From: Yersinia rohdei ATCC 43380
Lineage (GTDB): Bacteria > Pseudomonadota > Gammaproteobacteria > Enterobacterales > Enterobacteriaceae
Length of the DNA: 64,000 nt
Reading direction: 5' to 3'
NCBI RefSeq assembly: GCF_000173775.1
Contig: NZ_ACCD01000007.1
Coordinates: forward strand, 1-64,000
Every line of letters begins with the position of its first letter. The first letter of the stretch is position 1. The notes under the pieces were generated by a model. The model searched no databases. It was given only the letters and a program-made list of their open reading frames with translations, and was not told where the DNA came from. Shown piece by piece: positions 1 to 8,715 of this stretch. The position numbers and the translations under genes are program-made.

Positions 1-28
1 TTATGCCTGCTAATTTTAGCAGGCATAA
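1..28. other. perfect 12-bp hairpin upstream of trpT
   Basis: TTATGCCTGCTA at 1-12 is the exact reverse complement of 17-28, with a four-base loop. It lies 15 bases before tRNA-Trp and is not followed by a T-run, so it is not a classical terminator. In E. coli trpT follows aspT behind an rRNA operon, so this may be a spacer or processing structure of that transcript (inference; the upstream genes are outside the window). Confidence 0.6.
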
Positions 29-43
29 TGTTAAGCGTAATTT

Positions 44-119
44 AGGGGCGTAGCTCAGTTGGTAGAGCACCGGTCTCCAAAACCGGGTGTCGCGAGTTCG
101 AATCTCTCCGCCCCTGCCA
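44..119 (+). tRNA. trpT: tRNA-Trp (anticodon CCA)
   Basis: The 76-nt cloverleaf has acceptor arm AGGGGCG/CGCCCCT, anticodon loop CTCCAAA with anticodon CCA at 77-79, T-loop TTCGAAT and an encoded 3' CCA at 117-119. It decodes UGG. It sits at the place of E. coli trpT, just ahead of the hdfR-maoP-yifB-ilv block, but here a four-gene ABC transporter operon separates it from hdfR. Confidence 0.97.
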
Positions 120-124
120 TATTT

Positions 125-155
125 AAAACCCTTCGCGAAAGTGAGGGGTTTTTTT
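125..155 (+). terminator. intrinsic terminator after trpT
   Basis: A CCCTTC / GAGGGG imperfect stem is bracketed by an A-run before it and seven T after it, directly downstream of tRNA-Trp. It would end the stable-RNA transcript. Confidence 0.8.
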
Positions 156-360
156 ATGTCAAAAAAATGAGTTGTATATTTTCTATGCTATTTGCATTCT
201 GCTAATTAAATTTTTTCCTGCCATTTCTCTCCTCAATTCTAGCTCTTATCCCTATTTTCAAATCCAGTTATTGCCATTTACTTTATCGATTCACTCAAAA
301 TTTCTTGCTCTATTAATCCCTATCAGCCTGAGTATTTCTTTCAAAAGACTCATAAAACGC

Positions 361-380
361 AAATGGTAACGTTCCCATTT
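361..380. promoter_or_regulatory. LacI/GalR-family-type operator palindrome
   Basis: The 20 bases are a palindrome with one imperfect pair (367/374), and AACGTT sits at the centre. A central CG within an A/T-flanked dyad is typical of LacI-family operators. No LacI-family gene lies in the window, so the cognate regulator is unknown. Confidence 0.5.
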
Positions 381-428
381 CATGCTTATTTAGCTGAATT
401 TATGTACAAAATGATTGTTATTCTGTGG

Positions 429-444
429 TGTGATATTGCTCATT
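429..444 (+). promoter_or_regulatory. candidate CRP-cAMP site upstream of ytfQ
   Basis: TGTGATATTGCTCATT matches the CRP consensus TGTGA-N6-TCACA at 8 of 10 defined positions. It lies between the palindrome at 361-380 and the start of the sugar transporter operon. Activity is inferred only. Confidence 0.45.
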
Positions 445-646
445 ATTACTTTCATAGAATGTACTAAAACTAATGAATATTTTGGCTATCAGGAAGCTCA
501 CCTTAAAAAGATCATATTCTTTTGAAATAACATTATCTGCAAATTAGCCGAAATTCAGGGCGGTAAATGACCTGAATGACCATTTGAACTGTTCTCTGGA
601 ATGGTAATGAGTCAGCGGCTCGACGATGGCAAGTGAGGAGAGAAAT

Positions 647-1603
647 ATGTACAGGCGTTTACTGTTAGCAGCAGCTGTAACAGCAGCAATGTGTAGTGCA
701 GTCCAGGCGGCCCCACTAGTCGTGGGTTTTTCTCAAATTGGTTCAGAATCCGGTTGGCGCTCTGCAGAAACCAAGGTAGCTAAACAAGAGGCTGAAAAAC
801 GCGGAATAACACTAAAAATCGCGGATGCTCAACAAAAACAAGAAAACCAAATTAAAGCAGTGAGATCGTTTATTGCTCAAGGGGTTGATGCCATTTTTAT
901 TGCTCCTGTGGTTGCTACTGGTTGGACGCCAGTTTTACAGGAAGCGAAAGAAGCTAAGATCCCAGTATTCCTGCTAGACCGTATGATTGAGGTTAATGAC
1001 CCTTCTTTATATACAGCAGCAGTGGCTTCGGACAGCGTATATGAAGGTAAAGTTGCAGGTGAGTGGCTGCTGAAAGATGTGGCAGGCAAGCCTTGTAACG
1101 TTGTTGAACTACAAGGTACCGTCGGCTCCAGTGTGGCGATTAACCGTAAAAAAGGTTTCGCTGATGGGATAGCCTCAGCTCCTAATGTAAAAATAATTCG
1201 TTCACAATCAGGAGACTTCACACGCAGTAAAGGTAAAGAAGTCATGGAGAGCTTCATTAAAGCGGAGCAGAATGGCAAAAATATCTGTGCGGTATATGCA
1301 CATAATGATGATATGGCGATCGGCGCAATCCAAGCTATTAAAGAAGCGGGTTTGAAGCCGGGTTCAGAAATCAAAATCGTATCTATCGATGGTGTTCCTG
1401 ATATTTTCAAAGCAATGAGCAGTGGTGAAGCAAATGCTACTGTTGAATTGACGCCAAATATGGCTGGCCCTGCTTTTGATGCATTAATTGCACTCAAGAA
1501 AGATGGCACTCAACCACCTAAATTTATCCAGACAGAATCCCGCTTGCTACAACCGGATACTGCTAAACAGGAATATGAATCCAAGAAGAGTCTTGGTTAC
1601 TGA
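647..1603 (+). CDS. ytfQ: galactofuranose-type ABC transporter, periplasmic binding protein
   Basis: The 318-residue protein is a family-1 periplasmic sugar-binding protein. It closely resembles E. coli YtfQ, which binds galactofuranose and feeds the YtfRT-YjfF importer. The ATG at 647 is chosen over the upstream in-frame ATG at 626 because GAGGAG lies six bases before it and because the protein then opens with a signal peptide: MYRR, a hydrophobic stretch, and cleavage near AVQA-APL. The mature part starts VVGFSQIGSESGWR as in YtfQ and contains the hinge-proximal ELTPNMAG segment. First gene of a four-gene operon; a strong hairpin follows it. Substrate is inferred from homology. Confidence 0.93.
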   Translation: MYRRLLLAAAVTAAMCSAVQAAPLVVGFSQIGSESGWRSAETKVAKQEAEKRGITLKIADAQQKQENQIKAVRSFIAQGVDAIFIAPVVATGWTPVLQEAKEAKIPVFLLDRMIEVNDPSLYTAAVASDSVYEGKVAGEWLLKDVAGKPCNVVELQGTVGSSVAINRKKGFADGIASAPNVKIIRSQSGDFTRSKGKEVMESFIKAEQNGKNICAVYAHNDDMAIGAIQAIKEAGLKPGSEIKIVSIDGVPDIFKAMSSGEANATVELTPNMAGPAFDALIALKKDGTQPPKFIQTESRLLQPDTAKQEYESKKSLGY

Positions 1604-1610
1604 TTTAACT

Positions 1611-1628
1611 GGCGGGGCTTGCCCCGCC
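1611..1628 (+). other. GC-rich hairpin between ytfQ and ytfR
   Basis: GGCGGGGC pairs perfectly with GCCCCGCC, 8 bases after the ytfQ stop codon, with no T-run behind it. Such structures often stabilise the 3' end of the binding-protein message, so that it is made in excess over the membrane components (established for other binding-protein operons; inferred here). Confidence 0.65.
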
Positions 1629-1687
1629 TGCTTTCGTCACCTGTATTTGGACAATATCTGAGCCGTTTTTGAACATGGGTACATTTG

Positions 1688-3178
1688 ATGGAAACACTGC
1701 TAGAAGTCCGTGGTTTGTCAGTAGAATTTCCTGGTGTTAAGGCACTGGATTCTGTGGATTTTTCTCTGCATCGCGGCGAGGTTGTAGCTTTGCTGGGGGA
1801 AAATGGCGCAGGAAAATCGACCTTAATCAAAGCATTAACCGGGGTGTATAAGCGGGCCGCCGGTGACGTTTATTTAGATGGGGTGGCGATTTGCCCCATA
1901 GATACAGCTGATGCTCAAAAGATGGGTATTGGCACTGTTTATCAAGAAGTGAATTTACTCCCAAATATTTCCATTGCGGCCAATCTCTTTATTGGTCGTG
2001 AGCCATTACGTTGGGGATTAATTGATCATCGCACGATGAACCAGCAGGCAGAAAAATTACTTAAAGGTTACGGCTTAGTATTGGATGTTCAGCAGCCTTT
2101 GTCTGACGTTTCCATTGCAATACAACAGATTGTTGCGATTGCTCGGGCGGTTGATTTATCTGCGAAAGTATTGATTCTGGATGAGCCGACGGCGAGTTTA
2201 GATGCTAAAGAAGTCAGTATGTTGTTGGAAATCCTGCGCCAGTTGCGCGACCAGGGTATTGGTATGATTTTCGTCACCCATTTCCTCGAGCAGGTCTATC
2301 AGATTAGTGATCGCATCACAGTTTTACGTAACGGTAAGCTTGTTGGTACGAAAAATACAGTAGATCTCCCGCGTATTGAATTGGTTCAGATGATGCTGGG
2401 CCATAGCTTTGATGAACAATTACTAAAACGTGGCAAACATGATATTGCCGCAAGTCATCCACTGGTTGAATTTAAAAACTATGGTCGGCGCGGTGTGATA
2501 GATAACTTTGATTTATCTGTGTCTCCTGGCGAAATTGTCGGGCTTGCTGGGCTCTTGGGCTCCGGTCGCACCGAAACCGCACAGTTAATTTTTGGTGTTA
2601 CTACGCCAGACACGGGTGAAGCCAAAATACAGGGTAAGCCGGTTAAAATCAGCACACCACGTAAAGCATCAAAATACGGGTTTGGCTATTGCCCGGAGGA
2701 TCGCAAAACTGATGGTATTGTCGGTGCCGCTACAGTCCGAGAAAATATAATTTTGGCTTTACAGGCCCAGCGTGGTTGGCTAAGGCCTATTTCTATGCGC
2801 GAGCAGACGCTAATTGCTGAAGATTTCATCCAACAATTAGGTATTCGCACCCCTGGTCCTGAGCAGCAAATTCAGTATCTTTCCGGTGGAAACCAACAAA
2901 AAGTGTTATTAGCCCGCTGGTTGGCCACAAAACCTCGATTTTTGATTTTAGATGAGCCGACTCGCGGTATTGATGTAGGGGCTCATGCTGAAATTATTCG
3001 GTTAATTGAGAAACTGTGTGACGAAGGGTTAGCGCTATTAATTATCTCTTCCGAATTAGAGGAATTGGCAGGCTATGCCGATCGCGTCATTGTCCTGCGC
3101 GATCGTCGGCATATTGCCCAACTCGGCCACGATGAGATTTCTGTTCCTGCCATTATGCAGGCGATCGCGGTGCAATAA
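1688..3178 (+). CDS. ytfR: sugar ABC transporter, duplicated ATP-binding subunit
   Basis: About 496 residues form two fused nucleotide-binding domains, as in RbsA, MglA and YtfR. The first half has Walker A GENGAGKST (residues 37-45) and LILDEPTASLD. The second half has a degenerate P-loop (GLLGSGRTE), signature LSGGNQQ and LILDEPTRGIDVGA, the usual asymmetric pattern of carbohydrate importers. An in-frame TTG lies one codon upstream, but the ATG at 1688 is the natural start; its ribosome binding site is weak. The gene energises uptake by the YtfT-YjfF channel at the inner membrane. Confidence 0.93.
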   Translation: METLLEVRGLSVEFPGVKALDSVDFSLHRGEVVALLGENGAGKSTLIKALTGVYKRAAGDVYLDGVAICPIDTADAQKMGIGTVYQEVNLLPNISIAANLFIGREPLRWGLIDHRTMNQQAEKLLKGYGLVLDVQQPLSDVSIAIQQIVAIARAVDLSAKVLILDEPTASLDAKEVSMLLEILRQLRDQGIGMIFVTHFLEQVYQISDRITVLRNGKLVGTKNTVDLPRIELVQMMLGHSFDEQLLKRGKHDIAASHPLVEFKNYGRRGVIDNFDLSVSPGEIVGLAGLLGSGRTETAQLIFGVTTPDTGEAKIQGKPVKISTPRKASKYGFGYCPEDRKTDGIVGAATVRENIILALQAQRGWLRPISMREQTLIAEDFIQQLGIRTPGPEQQIQYLSGGNQQKVLLARWLATKPRFLILDEPTRGIDVGAHAEIIRLIEKLCDEGLALLIISSELEELAGYADRVIVLRDRRHIAQLGHDEISVPAIMQAIAVQ

Positions 3179-3188
3179 GGAGTTACCT

Positions 3189-4208
3189 ATGGGAAACAGG
3201 AGCCTGTCAATGACGCAACGGCCGCGCAAAGTTAAATGGGTCTTTCCGAAAGGTGCCACGCAGTTTGGTGCTTTGGCGGTCATTTTATTGATTGATAGTT
3301 TGGTCGCCCCGCACTTTTTTTCAATTCATATTCAGGATGGAAGGCTGTTTGGCAGTGTGATTGATATCTTAAACCGAGGCGCACCTGTTGCGTTATTGGC
3401 GCTGGGAATGACATTAGTGATAGCGACTGGCGGGATTGATTTATCTGTCGGAGCAGTGATGGCCATTGCTGGCGCTACGGCGGCGACACTGACCAGTGCG
3501 GGATATCCTTTGCCGATGGTATTAGCTATTGCGCTTGCTGTTGGAGCATTGTGCGGATTATGGAATGGCTTTTTGGTGGCGGTATTACAAATTCAACCTA
3601 TTGTGGCCACTTTAATGTTAATGGTCGCCGGGCGAGGAATCGCCCAACTTATTACCGAGGGGCAAATAGTCACATTTGATAGTGGCGGCCTGGCGGAGTT
3701 AGGCAGCAGTACGTTGTTGTACATGCCAATGTCAGTGATTATTGCATTGAGCATGCTGATTATTGTGTGGTTGCTGACTCGCAAAACAGCACTAGGGCTA
3801 TTTATTGAGTCGGTGGGTATCAACTTACGTTCAGCACGTAATGCGGGGGTGAGCACACGTTTGGTGCTGATTTCTGTGTATGTGATTTGTGGTATCTGTG
3901 CGGCGGTCGCGGGCATTATCGTGACTGCTGATATACGTGGCGCTGATGCGAATAATGCCGGTTTATGGCTGGAGTTAGATGCAATTCTGGCGGTGGTAAT
4001 TGGTGGCGCATCCTTAATGGGCGGGCGTTTTAATCTTTTACTTTCGGTCATTGGTGCTTTGATTATTCAGGGAATGAATACTGGGATTTTACTCTCAGGC
4101 TATCAGCCAGAATTTAATCTGGTTCTTAAAGCCATCGTGGTGTTAGCCGTGTTGGTGGTGCAGTCACCAATGATTTCATTAAGCCACATCTTCCGGAGGC
4201 GAAAATAA
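3189..4208 (+). CDS. ytfT: sugar ABC transporter permease
   Basis: This 339-residue hydrophobic protein belongs to the BPD_transp_2 permease family. It carries conserved [23 protein letters not shown] and AVVIGGASLMGGR segments and several membrane helices. The start at 3189 is set by AAGGAG six bases upstream, which overlaps the ytfR stop codon; the longer open frame running back into ytfR is ignored. It pairs with YjfF to form the heterodimeric channel. Similarity to E. coli YtfT runs over the whole length. Its stop overlaps the next start by one base (TAATG), showing translational coupling. Confidence 0.93.
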   Translation: MGNRSLSMTQRPRKVKWVFPKGATQFGALAVILLIDSLVAPHFFSIHIQDGRLFGSVIDILNRGAPVALLALGMTLVIATGGIDLSVGAVMAIAGATAATLTSAGYPLPMVLAIALAVGALCGLWNGFLVAVLQIQPIVATLMLMVAGRGIAQLITEGQIVTFDSGGLAELGSSTLLYMPMSVIIALSMLIIVWLLTRKTALGLFIESVGINLRSARNAGVSTRLVLISVYVICGICAAVAGIIVTADIRGADANNAGLWLELDAILAVVIGGASLMGGRFNLLLSVIGALIIQGMNTGILLSGYQPEFNLVLKAIVVLAVLVVQSPMISLSHIFRRRK

Positions 4209-5200
4209 TGTTAAAGCGCAATATTCCTTTGCTGATTACTATCGCCGTTTTTATCTTGGGATATGCATTTTGTCTTAGTCAATTCCCCAGTTTTTCATCC
4301 ACCCGAGTATGGTGTGATTTACTGACAGATAATGCCTTTTTGGGCATTGTTGCGGTGGGTATGACTTTTGTCATCTTGTCTGGGGGCATTGATTTATCTG
4401 TCGGCTCAGTCATTGCCTTTACTGGTGTGCTGTTGGCGAAGTTAATCGGAACTTATGGTATTCACCCAATGTATGCTTTTGCCATAGTTTTGGTTATGGG
4501 GGCGATGTTTGGTGCATTTATGGGATGGATTATTGACTCTTTGAAGCTTCCGGCCTTTATCATCACTCTTGCAGGGATGTTTTTTGTGCGAGGCATGAGT
4601 TTTATCGTTTCTGAAGAATCCATTCCAATTAATCACCCGCTTTATGCCACGCTGGCAAATTATGCCTGGAAAGTCCCCGGTGGTGGGCGATTTACACTAT
4701 TGGCTCTCATTATGCTTTTGGTCGTGGTATTTGGGATTCTGCTGGCTCACCGCACTCGTTTTGGTCATAACGTCTATGCCATCGGAGGTAACAGTGTTTC
4801 AGCAGCACTGATGGGGGTTCCCGTCAGACAAACCACGATTAAGGTTTATATGTTATCTAGTACGTTAGCTGCGCTGTCAGGGATAGTTTTCTCTCTCTAT
4901 ACCTCCGCAGGTTATGCGTTGGCAGCCAGCGGTGTCGAGCTAGATGCTATCGCCGCTGTGGTTATTGGCGGCACATTGCTCACCGGCGGTATAGGCACAG
5001 TTTTTGGAACCCTGTTTGGCGTGTTGATTCAGGGCTTGATACAGAGTTACATCACTTTTGATGGCTCTCTCAGCTCATGGTGGACCAAGATTGTCATCGG
5101 GATCCTGTTGTTTAGCTTTATTGCTATTCAGAAGGCGATGAGTGCTTTTTATTTGAATCGCCGGGCTCGCCCTCAATCACCCCCGCTTAGTCCTGTATAG
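4208..5200 (+). CDS. yjfF: sugar ABC transporter permease, second subunit
   Basis: This 330-residue inner-membrane permease is the partner of YtfT. It has the family motif [17 protein letters not shown] near residues 53-69 and [14 protein letters not shown] in the second half. Start ATG 4208 shares a base with the ytfT stop. It is the last gene of the operon. Its 3' end overlaps the convergent hdfR gene by 14 bases and no intrinsic terminator is visible between them, so read-through antisense to hdfR is possible. Functional assignment rests on full-length similarity to E. coli YjfF. Confidence 0.92.
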   Translation: MLKRNIPLLITIAVFILGYAFCLSQFPSFSSTRVWCDLLTDNAFLGIVAVGMTFVILSGGIDLSVGSVIAFTGVLLAKLIGTYGIHPMYAFAIVLVMGAMFGAFMGWIIDSLKLPAFIITLAGMFFVRGMSFIVSEESIPINHPLYATLANYAWKVPGGGRFTLLALIMLLVVVFGILLAHRTRFGHNVYAIGGNSVSAALMGVPVRQTTIKVYMLSSTLAALSGIVFSLYTSAGYALAASGVELDAIAAVVIGGTLLTGGIGTVFGTLFGVLIQGLIQSYITFDGSLSSWWTKIVIGILLFSFIAIQKAMSAFYLNRRARPQSPPLSPV

Positions 5201-6068
5201 CGCTTTGGGCGGCGTTATTCATAGGTGTTTTTAATAGTTGTCGAATTAATGTTTGCTGGTCACTGTTATGCAACCAAACTGCATACAGTGGCCGCACGAT
5301 AGGTGGTATCTCAGCATTAATGACAAGCTGTGGGTATTCTTTTTGCCAATGCTCAGGCAGAAAAGCGCAACCGCCAGTGGTTTCCAGCAATTGCCGGGTT
5401 AAATGGGCTGAAGTCGTGGTCAATATCGGCATTTGTTCAGTGTCGAGTAATCTATTTTCTTGCTGATGAGAGTCTGCCCCCCATTCAAGTTTGATATATG
5501 GGGCAGCATTTGCATTGTTATGCTTGGTTTCATCTCCAGTTTCTCTCACTTGCTCAAAGGGCACTGCTGAGAATAACCGCAGCGAAAAATGCCCCAGCAG
5601 CAGACTGGCTAATTCGTCCATTTTAGGGGCTTCGGTTGTTATCAATAAATCCAGTTGCCGTTCGTGCAACTGCTTCACCAATGATTGCCGTAATGCAATA
5701 CGCGCCTCAAGGCGCAATGCTGCATGTTGTTTATATAATTGTTGCAACCAAGGGGTGAGATAGGCCTCCCAAAGTGATGCGGTTGCACCAATAGACAATT
5801 CGGTGTGTTGTTGCGCATGGACAACTTCTTTTTTGGCGAGCAGCCAGGTACTCATCAGCGTTTCGGCATAAGGTAGCAGTCTTTCACCTGCGGGGGTCAG
5901 ACGAATATTATTGCGATGACGAGTGAATAAATTTACACCTAATTGATTTTCCAACTGACGGATACGAAAACTTACCGCCGACTGTGTTAAGTACAAAGAT
6001 TCAGCTGCGCGACCAAAGTGGCGAGTTCTACTGACCTCCAAAAAGGTTTTCAGTAATTCGGTATCCAC
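5187..6068 (-). CDS. hdfR: LysR-family regulator HdfR
   Basis: The 293-residue LysR regulator has an N-terminal winged helix-turn-helix nearly identical to E. coli HdfR ([20 protein letters not shown], then a segment with [13 protein letters not shown]). It is followed by a more divergent effector-binding domain. The start is taken as GTG at 6068 because GGAG lies six bases before it and E. coli HdfR also begins there; in-frame ATG 6074 would leave no spacing to GGAG. HdfR is known to repress flhDC and activate gltBD in E. coli. It is divergent from maoP, as in E. coli. Confidence 0.92.
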   Translation of the reverse strand: MDTELLKTFLEVSRTRHFGRAAESLYLTQSAVSFRIRQLENQLGVNLFTRHRNNIRLTPAGERLLPYAETLMSTWLLAKKEVVHAQQHTELSIGATASLWEAYLTPWLQQLYKQHAALRLEARIALRQSLVKQLHERQLDLLITTEAPKMDELASLLLGHFSLRLFSAVPFEQVRETGDETKHNNANAAPYIKLEWGADSHQQENRLLDTEQMPILTTTSAHLTRQLLETTGGCAFLPEHWQKEYPQLVINAEIPPIVRPLYAVWLHNSDQQTLIRQLLKTPMNNAAQSAIQD

Positions 6069-6133
6069 ACCCATCTCCAATTTTTTTTATCGTTAAGATT
6101 TAAATGTTTTGTTTTACACGATGTCAAGCCTAT

Positions 6134-6150
6134 CTAATACTCCGCGCCAT
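6134..6150. promoter_or_regulatory. candidate maoS site (Ori macrodomain)
   Basis: CTAATACTCCGCGCCAT is a 17-bp sequence in the hdfR-maoP intergenic region. From memory, the cis-acting E. coli maoS site next to maoP is 17 bp and begins CTAATACTCC, so length, sequence and place fit. The exact consensus was not checked. Confidence 0.55.
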
Positions 6151-6187
6151 AAACAGCACGACCATGAGAGAATTAGGAGCGTGTCAG

Positions 6188-6526
6188 ATGGCGGATAGCT
6201 TCATCACGACGAATCGTTTTTTTGATAATAAACATTATCCTCGCGGCTTCTCGCGTCACGGCGATTTCACCATTAAAGAGGCGCAATTGCTAGAGCGCCA
6301 CGGTTATGCTTTCAACGAACTTGACCTCGGAAAGCGCGAACCAGCAACCGAAGAAGAAAAGTTGTTTGTAGCTGCTTGCCGTGGTGAACGTGAGCCAACC
6401 AGTATCGAGGAAAAAGTCTGGTCTAAATATGTGACCCGAACTCGTCGACCTAAACGTTTCCACACACTGTCTGGCGGCAAACCGCAGGTGGATGCAGTGG
6501 AAGATTATACTGATAACGACGACTAG
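6188..6526 (+). CDS. maoP: macrodomain Ori protein MaoP (DUF413)
   Basis: The 112-residue protein is almost collinear with E. coli MaoP/YifE, with the conserved core [19 protein letters not shown] and C-terminal [15 protein letters not shown]. In E. coli, MaoP acts with the 17-bp maoS site to organise the Ori macrodomain. The start at 6188 is chosen over the longer open frame because AGGAG lies eight bases upstream and the product then begins MADSF, as in homologues (MAESF). It is divergent from hdfR; the candidate maoS lies in its 5' region. Confidence 0.93.
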   Translation: MADSFITTNRFFDNKHYPRGFSRHGDFTIKEAQLLERHGYAFNELDLGKREPATEEEKLFVAACRGEREPTSIEEKVWSKYVTRTRRPKRFHTLSGGKPQVDAVEDYTDNDD

Positions 6527-6623
6527 TCCCCTTTGTCCTCGACGCCGCAGAGAATTTACTGCGACTCTAAAGACTTTAGGTATCAGTATGTTGGTTGAAT
6601 AAAGGGAGCTTTTGCTCCCTTTA

Positions 6624-8147
6624 TTACATTAGGCTTTTATGCAATTGCAACAGCAGCCTGTCCATACAACGATAGCTCAGTGCCTCTGAAAGATGTTTTT
6701 TCTGGATATTCTCTTCTAGTGCGAGGTCGGCAATAGTTCGAGCGACTTTCAAAATATGGTGCCAGGCACGAACTGATAGCCCCAACGTCAACAAAACCTG
6801 TTCCAGAAATGCCGCATTTTCTGGTACTAAATAGCAATGTTCGGTTATCTCTTGGCTGTGAAGTTGTGCGTTTATTTTCCCTGCTCTATCCCGCTGCTTT
6901 TGCCTTGCCTGTAACACCCGTAGCCTAACAGTTTCACTCGTCTCCCCTTGATGTTTCTGTGTGCTCAGCATGCCTGCGGGTAATAATGGCATTTCTATCG
7001 ATAAATCAAATCGGTCTAAAAAAGGGCCTGAGAGTTTTGCCAGATAGCGCAGGACTTGCTGTGGCGGCGTGCGGTTATGGATGCCCTGATAATGGCCGCT
7101 GGGGCTAGGATTCATTGCGGCGATAAGTTGCACCTTAGCCGGAAAACACACTTTTGCAGTGGCCCGGGAAATAATAATTTCGCCAGATTCTAATGGTTCA
7201 CGCAATGAATCCAGCACTCGGCGCTCAAACTCTGGTAGCTCATCGAGAAAAAGTACGCCATTGTGCGCCAGGGATATTTCACCAGGACGTGGAATCGACC
7301 CTCCGCCGATGAGCGCTGCCATTGATGCGCTGTGATGCGGTGCACGGAAAGCCCGACAGCGCCACTGGTCGGGTAACTTATTACTGTGTAGCAGGCCATT
7401 AATCGCCGCCGCCTCAAGGGCTTCTTGGTCAGTGAGTGGCGGGAGTAATCCGGTTAATCGGTTAGCCAGCATTGTTTTACCCGTACCCGGCGGCCCCAGT
7501 AATAACAAGTTATGCCCACCGGCTGCGGCTATTTCTAGAGCGCGTTTTGCCTGTGATTGGCCAATAATATCTTGCAGGTCAAGTTTGTTGTCTAAATCTG
7601 TATTATATTCAGTGTATTGACCTCTATCGAGCGTGTTTTCACCTTGTAAAAAACCGCAGACGGCCAGCAAGTGATCTGCAACCCAACTATTGCCTTCTGG
7701 AATTAATCCAATTTCACTGTTGTTTGCTGTTGGCAAAATTAATTGCCGCTGGGCCTGACTGCTGGCGAGAGCGGCTGGAATTGCGCCGCTAATGCGCCTT
7801 AGTGCCCCTGAAAGTGCTAATTCACCCAAGAACTCATAGTGCGCTAATTTATCCGCAGGAATCTGTTCTGACGCGGCCAGTATTGCTAAAGCAATAGGGA
7901 GGTCATAACGGCCGCCTTCTTTGGGTAAATCTGCTGGTGCCAGGCTGACAGTGATCCGTTTGGCGGGAAAGGTAAAGCCGCTGTTGATTAATGCGCTGCG
8001 GACTCTATCCCGCGCCTCTTTTACCGTGGTTTCCGGTAAACCAACCAAAATAAGCCCCGGTAACCCATTGCTGATATGCACTTCGACGGTCACCGAAGGG
8101 GCTTGGATACCTAATGTGGCGCGGGTGTGAATAGTTGCCAGTGACAT
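6624..8147 (-). CDS. yifB: YifB/ComM-family AAA ATPase
   Basis: The 507-residue magnesium-chelatase-like ATPase has Walker A GPPGTGKT (218-225), Walker B GVLFLDELPEF and a C-terminal Mg_chelatase_C region. ComM homologues are hexameric helicases that promote branch migration in natural transformation; the enterobacterial role is less clear. Start ATG 8147 (MSLATIHTRA) is preferred to the open frame 33 codons longer: AAGGAAA precedes it and the family N-terminus begins there. It is convergent with maoP and divergent from the ilv operon. Confidence 0.92.
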   Translation of the reverse strand: MSLATIHTRATLGIQAPSVTVEVHISNGLPGLILVGLPETTVKEARDRVRSALINSGFTFPAKRITVSLAPADLPKEGGRYDLPIALAILAASEQIPADKLAHYEFLGELALSGALRRISGAIPAALASSQAQRQLILPTANNSEIGLIPEGNSWVADHLLAVCGFLQGENTLDRGQYTEYNTDLDNKLDLQDIIGQSQAKRALEIAAAGGHNLLLLGPPGTGKTMLANRLTGLLPPLTDQEALEAAAINGLLHSNKLPDQWRCRAFRAPHHSASMAALIGGGSIPRPGEISLAHNGVLFLDELPEFERRVLDSLREPLESGEIIISRATAKVCFPAKVQLIAAMNPSPSGHYQGIHNRTPPQQVLRYLAKLSGPFLDRFDLSIEMPLLPAGMLSTQKHQGETSETVRLRVLQARQKQRDRAGKINAQLHSQEITEHCYLVPENAAFLEQVLLTLGLSVRAWHHILKVARTIADLALEENIQKKHLSEALSYRCMDRLLLQLHKSLM

Positions 8148-8476
8148 GATGCTTTCCTTTGCCGTCGTGCGTTCCTGTGTTTGGGCGTCGCAACAGCATG
8201 CCTTTAGTTTGATTTTCGTACACAGAAAAAGAGTGAGTTTGCGCAAGCCCGCGAAAAGTATCTCTGTAATGGATGTATGAAAATCTAAAGTTGCGATATG
8301 AGGCGCAAAAAAGACCGAAACGGCGATGTGGGTTTTACTGTTTGATAAATAATATATTTATTGTGTTTCGTGTGGGTGCTCACAAAATAATAATTTAAAT
8401 ATATATTGTCAGATAACCAATAACTGTGATAACTCTGTAGGTATTCGTTCGACAGTAACAGATGAACAACCTAATT
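8148..8476 (+). promoter_or_regulatory. ilv operon promoter region
   Basis: This 330-bp region separates yifB from ilvL. It becomes very AT-rich around 8340-8410, as expected for an upstream activating or IHF-type bent region. A plausible sigma-70 promoter is TTGTCA (8406-8411) with GATAAC (8428-8433), 16 bases apart, giving a start near 8440 and a short leader before ilvL. The assignment is by eye only. Confidence 0.4.
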
Positions 8477-8575
8477 ATGAAAGCGATTGTCCAAGTGATT
8501 AACCTAGTCCTAATTAGCGTGGTGGTGATTATTATCCCACCGTGCGGGGCTGCACTTGGACGAATAAAGGCATAA
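8477..8575 (+). CDS. ilvL: ilv operon leader peptide
   Basis: This 32-codon frame reads MKAIVQVINLVLISVVVIII, then PPCGAALGRIKA. Its C-terminal 20 residues match the E. coli IlvL leader closely. Isoleucine, valine and leucine codons are packed in its middle (five Val and seven Ile codons among the first 20). Ribosome stalling at these codons when charged tRNAs are scarce would favour the antiterminator and allow transcription into ilvGMEDA. The frame is too short for routine gene calling. The attenuator hairpin follows 25 bases after its stop. Confidence 0.95.
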   Translation: MKAIVQVINLVLISVVVIIIPPCGAALGRIKA

Positions 8576-8599
8576 AAATCAAGCCTTAATCTCAAGAAG

Positions 8600-8631
8600 A
8601 CCCCCGCACCGAAAGGTTCGGGGGTTTTTTT
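8600..8631 (+). terminator. ilv attenuator terminator
   Basis: ACCCCCG-C-ACC pairs with GGT-T-CGGGGGT around a GAAA tetraloop, followed by a seven-T run. It lies between ilvL and ilvG, the classic position of the transcription attenuator. Early transcripts stop here when branched-chain aminoacyl-tRNAs are plentiful. Confidence 0.95.
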
Positions 8632-8715
8632 ATTGGTATATAAAAGACGCGAGGAACATAAAATGCACAACAGAATAAAATCCTGTGCGTCCCGCAAAAG
8701 GTCGGGGAAATAACT

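Larger units (their letters stand above)
156..646 (+). promoter_or_regulatory. regulatory region of the ytfQ operon
   Basis: No credible gene lies in this roughly 490-bp AT-rich stretch. The 65-codon frame at 172-369 has no family resemblance and no ribosome binding site. The region holds a near-perfect 20-bp palindrome at 361-380 and a CRP-like site at 429-444, listed separately. Possible -10 hexamers follow (TAGAAT 455-460, TACTAA 462-467). The layout, with an operator and a CRP site ahead of a sugar-binding-protein gene, suggests induction by a sugar together with catabolite control (inference). Confidence 0.55.

Noticed and set aside
172-369. 65-codon plus-strand frame after trpT
   Set aside because: No ribosome binding site, hydrophobic AT-driven composition, and it runs into the palindrome at 361-380. 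No protein family resemblance.
877-1509. 210-codon minus-strand frame opposite ytfQ
   Set aside because: It lies wholly inside a well-matched binding-protein gene on the other strand; its composition is that of an antisense shadow.
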